Positions 60,264 through 64,000 of a stretch of DNA of 64,000 nucleotides are shown here, one piece after another. Numbering within the stretch: position 1 is the stretch's first letter; each line of letters opens with the position of its first letter. The DNA comes from Epiperipatus broadwayi. Lineage: Eukaryota; Onychophora; Udeonychophora; Euonychophora; Peripatidae. A program made the position numbers and the translations under genes. Location: positions 2,941,711 to 3,005,710 of the forward strand of contig JAQFVV010006340.1 of the NCBI GenBank assembly GCA_028023455.1. The letters are read 5' to 3'. Under the pieces are notes generated by a model. That model saw nothing but the letters and a program-made list of their open reading frames with translations, was not told the origin of the DNA and did not search any database.

Positions 60264-63200
60264 TGTGCCATTACAATTTAGTCATTAGCTAAATTTATAG
60301 TAATGTGCATGCAAGAAAATGTAAAACCAAAATCATCATCACATTTTTATATAACAATAAATGAAGCTGTAGGGCATCCAAGTTTAAACCCTACAAGATC
60401 CAGTTTTAAAAGCTTTAGACAGAAAGAGAGTGGGTCAACAATTATATTCTTTATTTGTTTGTCTGTTGATAGAAAGGTAATACACACATTTAAACTATTC
60501 AATATTTAATTTTTCTGTTAAAAAGCAATGTTATAACGCATATGTATAGGCAGTGTATGTTATAAAAGCTATTTAGTTAGCCACTTTTAAAATTTCAGAC
60601 ATTAAACTTTTTTAAAACTGACCTATGCTTGATCAATTTTAATATCTTATTCTATACTTCTATTTTTGCTTTTCTATTATTGTCATTGGGATTTAAAAGT
60701 TACACATTTAATTTTAAATATTGGGGTTATAATTACTAAGCTGGCAATTAGATTATTGTAATGACAGTTTATGAATGATTTGAAATGATAAAGTATGTGT
60801 GTACATTACACACAGAAATTTACATTTATTAAATATTGAAAGAAAAAGAAGGGTTAAATCTGTGAAATTATTTTTTTTACAATTTTGTGTTAAATCAGAT
60901 ATCTATTTTTGTAGCAATTTTGTTTTTATAAATGATTGTTTGTCATTTTGAAAGCTTAAGCTTGATGGGAACTCTAATTTTGAAATTGTCTCATCTTAAG
61001 ATTAAAGGAAAGAAACTCCAATTTTAGATATTACAGATATACATGAAAAAGGAAAAAGGATTAAGTCTATTTTTTTAAGACAAAAGTGTCTGAAAAGCAG
61101 GTGTGTGATTTTTTGAGTTGGTCAAAAATAGCAATTCACACTATCACTCTAATTGGGTGAGTTGACTCAAAAATCAGATATAAAAACAGTCTGGAAAATC
61201 GGTTGAGCGATTAGATTATTATTATTATAATATATTGTGAGAGAGACTTTTTAAAAATTATTGAAACTAAAGCAGACAAGCATTTTTAGTTCTGCTAGAT
61301 AGTTTTTTTTAAATCATTTTTTATGAAGTTTTGAATGTTGAAAATATAAGAAATGACGGGGTAGAAAAATTAGATATGTGTCCCATCAAGACCTGACCAT
61401 CGTGGAGCTGCAGATCATATAGGAAAGAAAAGATGTCTTGTCTGAAAAATAATATTCTACACCTTTCAACTGACTAGAGAAATAAGATGTTTTTAGCTGG
61501 AAAGAAGAAAACATTCATCTGCATTCGAAAGAGATCAGAAAGATGAATTAATCTACTGATAATATTAATCATCAAGTCCAATTAATTGTTCCAGCAACTG
61601 AGTTTAAACTCCAGGAAATTTATAAACATGAAAACAACTGCTGTATTTCATCCACTAAAAGAATCATGCTTGATGGGAAGAGAAGAAAAACTAATATAAT
61701 GATTTCCAAATTGTCCACTAAAGCAAATAACCTCAATAGAATCATCATCATCAACTAATTATACACCTCAAGAAAGAGATTGTTCCAAAGTAAAATGGAA
61801 ATGGTAGCTGCAGAAATATAGACATTATACAAGATAAGTTGGACTCATTGGAAGTTCACCACAAAACAAAGGATCGGTAATATAACTTTTTATATCTATT
61901 TTCTTTATGAAATCATAGTCTTAATAAAAATTTAGTAAAAAAATGGTATAATTTATTTAAAGAACTTTTAAAGACAATTCATATCGATTAAAACCAATAA
62001 TTTCTTACCAATAATAACCTTGAGCTTCATAAGTGGTTTTGAATGTATCAAAATTATTTGTTTATTGATTTACAGTTATGAAATATTAATGTGTAAAATA
62101 ATTTTTTGTATTATTATTTTGGTTTTAAATAATATTTTGTTTTTTTACAAGGTAAACACACACCTACATAATAATATTTTTACATGTGTATAATTGTGTG
62201 CAAATGTGAAGTAACAAGCAGTGTTAAAATATTAAATTATTTTGTTTTAAGAAAGTATAGCATTTCAGAGGTAGAAGGGAGGGGAGAAAATGATTTAAAA
62301 CTTGTTCGGTAAAACTTGCTCTTTCAATTCTACTAACATTTTTTTTTGACATTCTGCTTACATGTTAGATTATAAGGTATGTGTGCCAATGAGTGAATAT
62401 TTTTTTATATGAAATACTTTTCTTGTGGATGGAACATTTTAACAAATCGGTTACCCAATTTAATACAATATACTTTTGAAATACATTTACGGAAAGAGGG
62501 AAGAATTTAAAATTTAATGTTATGATTTTAAAACAGTCGATCATGATTATTGTTGTTATTGTTAATATAAATATTCATGTAAATATAGAAAATTTTATGT
62601 ATATGTTAGAAATGCAGTAATAAATATTAGTTTATTATGTTATTAAATGAGGCATATATATTTCATTAAGAGTAGTCTTTATTAAGTGTGATCATTCATC
62701 ATCAATGGTTGAATATTGTTTGTTTAAGATATGATTAAATATGCTAAGATTAACAATAATTATGAATTTCTTTATAAAAATTAGGTTTTATGTTTAGGCT
62801 TAGTCCTAAATCTGTGTTTGAAACCATTGTCATTATCGTTATCATTATCGTCATCATCATCATCCACGTTTTAATTAATGAGCTGTTTAAATGTTTAAAG
62901 GCCATAAATAAATATTGATTTCATAGTATTTAGTGATTTCTTAGTAATATTATAACCACCATCCCATCATCTATTTCATGCAAGGATGAGTGAATTGCCA
63001 TCCTAGATTAATAGTAATCTGAGCTAGTAAAACTTATAAAAAAAATATTGAAACACATTTGTTATGCTAAGATCTAAGAAATGATTTATGCCTAATGAAT
63101 TCCACTTCAGTTTAAAGATGTTTTATGTTACCTAGGTGTTTACTTAAATATTAGTACATACAGTGTTATGGGCCTAAAATCAAAATCATACATTTTGTAA

Positions 63201-63615
63201 GAAATAAGATACCAAAAGGGATTCAAACCTGGTACATGTGAAAGGTTATTAGATATAACTGTGTCTAGATTTAAATAATCTAGTGGCACCCTGCTAGACC
63301 ATATTTCACTTGGTATTTGTTTAAATGTGCACTTAACATCAAACCAAGAAATGAAAGTGGATAAAATCTACTGTCTGTATACCTGAGAAGATATTTTATT
63401 GAGTTACCAGTGTACTCACTTCACGTGATTTCCATATACCTGAGTCATAATAGTTGTTATTAATAATTTGTTTATAATTATTGATATTGTGATTTGAGAA
63501 ATCTAATTATAGAAATATGTTTCATTTCATCCAATGACCTTAATATGATAGATAACTCAGTCTGATCTTTTTGGTTAATAGCCACTACTCAGGTATTTTT
63601 CTCATAATTTAATTT
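60264..63615. other. No gene supported
   Basis: Short frames at 60303-60509 and elsewhere lack motifs. 61330-61870 is A-rich and mixed and could be an old transcribed segment (possible donor GGATCGGTAATAT at its end), but nothing confirms it. A GTTATCATTATCGTCATCATCA tract lies at about 62830-62865. Confidence 0.4.
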
Positions 63616-63621
63616 AAGCTA

Positions 63622-64000
63622 CAATGCTTTTTGAAATTTTCAGACATGTACATGTCTTCAAACCCAGCTATCCAACTCAAATAGCTATATGGGGCTGATA
63701 GATCTTCAGCCATGCCATATAGTAGTAGTCATAGCAATATAAAATTGCATAAGACTTTTTAGCAGAGACTATAAATAGTCAAAATAAAAGTCATAGATCA
63801 ATTCATAGATCACATGACCCTATCTCTTAAGCTTGTAAGTTATAAACAGTGAGGATTGCCAATTCCTCTACAAGCTTTATGATAAATGCTTAGCCAGAGC
63901 CAGTACTTAAAATATCTCTGTCAGGAATTCCTCCCCAAAGCCCTGACCATGGTTTCGTGCTTTAGCACTCCTCAGAGAGATGTCAGGGTAAGTTCAGACA
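63622..64000 (-). mobile_element. Hammerhead repeat unit D (retrozyme-like), cut by window end
   Basis: Minus-oriented unit with the family landmarks TCAGACATGTACATGTCTTC, CAGCTATCCAACTCAAATAGC, CCATATAGTAGTAG and GTGAGGATTGCCA, then the hammerhead, as in families A and B but diverged. The left boundary is uncertain; the right end lies beyond the window. Confidence 0.7.
63941..63990 (-). ncRNA. Hammerhead ribozyme, family D, complete
   Basis: Minus strand: stem I end UCUCU (63980-63976) with AGGG (63944-63941; one G-U); core CUGAGGA (63975-63969); stem II GUGC-UAAA-GCAC (63968-63957; perfect with tetraloop); GAAA (63956-63953); palindromic stem III CCAUGG (63952-63947); UC (63946-63945). Cleavage predicted between 63945 and 63944. 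Outer CCC (63987-63985) and GGGG downstream can extend stem I. Every invariant base is present, the best single hammerhead in the window. Confidence 0.8.

Overview
The window is eukaryotic and almost certainly metazoan non-coding DNA. It is strongly A+T-rich, full of long (TA)n, (GATA)n/(GGTA)n, (CT)n and (TAA)n microsatellites, and dense in decayed retroelements. I found no intact host gene, no splice-consistent exon chain, no rRNA and no canonical tRNA. The element mix (CR1-like LINE with PHD/SGNH ORF1, RTE-like LINE, Penelope-like elements, Gag of an LTR element, hammerhead-ribozyme repeats) fits an invertebrate such as a mollusc, other lophotrochozoan or cnidarian. I cannot fix the taxon.

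Layout. 1-1030: broken minus-strand Gag remnant, interrupted by a sequence that looks like Illumina adapter. 1824-2330: 112-bp tandem repeat. 6238-7766 plus 12352-12385: hammerhead-repeat array A, split by a 5'-truncated CR1-like LINE (7767-12351, minus). 13.7-15 kb: dispersed repeats. 17.2-17.7 kb: large foldback. 18.85-20.8 kb: Penelope-like element with inverted copies of its own 3' end. 21.03-22.89 kb: young hammerhead array B with a 15-bp target duplication. 23.3-25 kb: two older relatives of B. 26.5-27.9 kb: two GIY-YIG tails of Penelope-like elements, each followed by a hammerhead relic. 32.5-33.5 kb: a G+C-richer block of unknown origin. 34.4-36.4 kb: a foldback and hammerhead array C. 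37.5-39.6 kb: decayed LINE (minus). 42-55 kb: pairs of dispersed and inverted repeats. 55.5-58.1 kb: decayed RTE-like LINE (plus). About 59.1 kb: a TATA-box promoter-like patch. 63.6-64.0 kb: hammerhead repeat D, running off the window end.

Most interesting: at least four diverged families of roughly 370-420-bp repeats each carry a recognisable hammerhead self-cleaving ribozyme with a very short palindromic stem III. Stem sequences differ between families but pairing is kept. These look like metazoan retrozymes: non-autonomous elements whose RNA self-cleaves into monomers (small circular RNAs are known for such families). All four multi-copy arrays (A, B, the older B relative, C) flip orientation once, with 5' ends meeting in the middle. 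In array B the flip lies at the predicted ribozyme cleavage site and the whole inverted multimer is bounded by one target duplication, so it probably inserted as one unit. The Penelope-like and CR1/RTE elements are candidate sources of reverse transcriptase; that link is inference.
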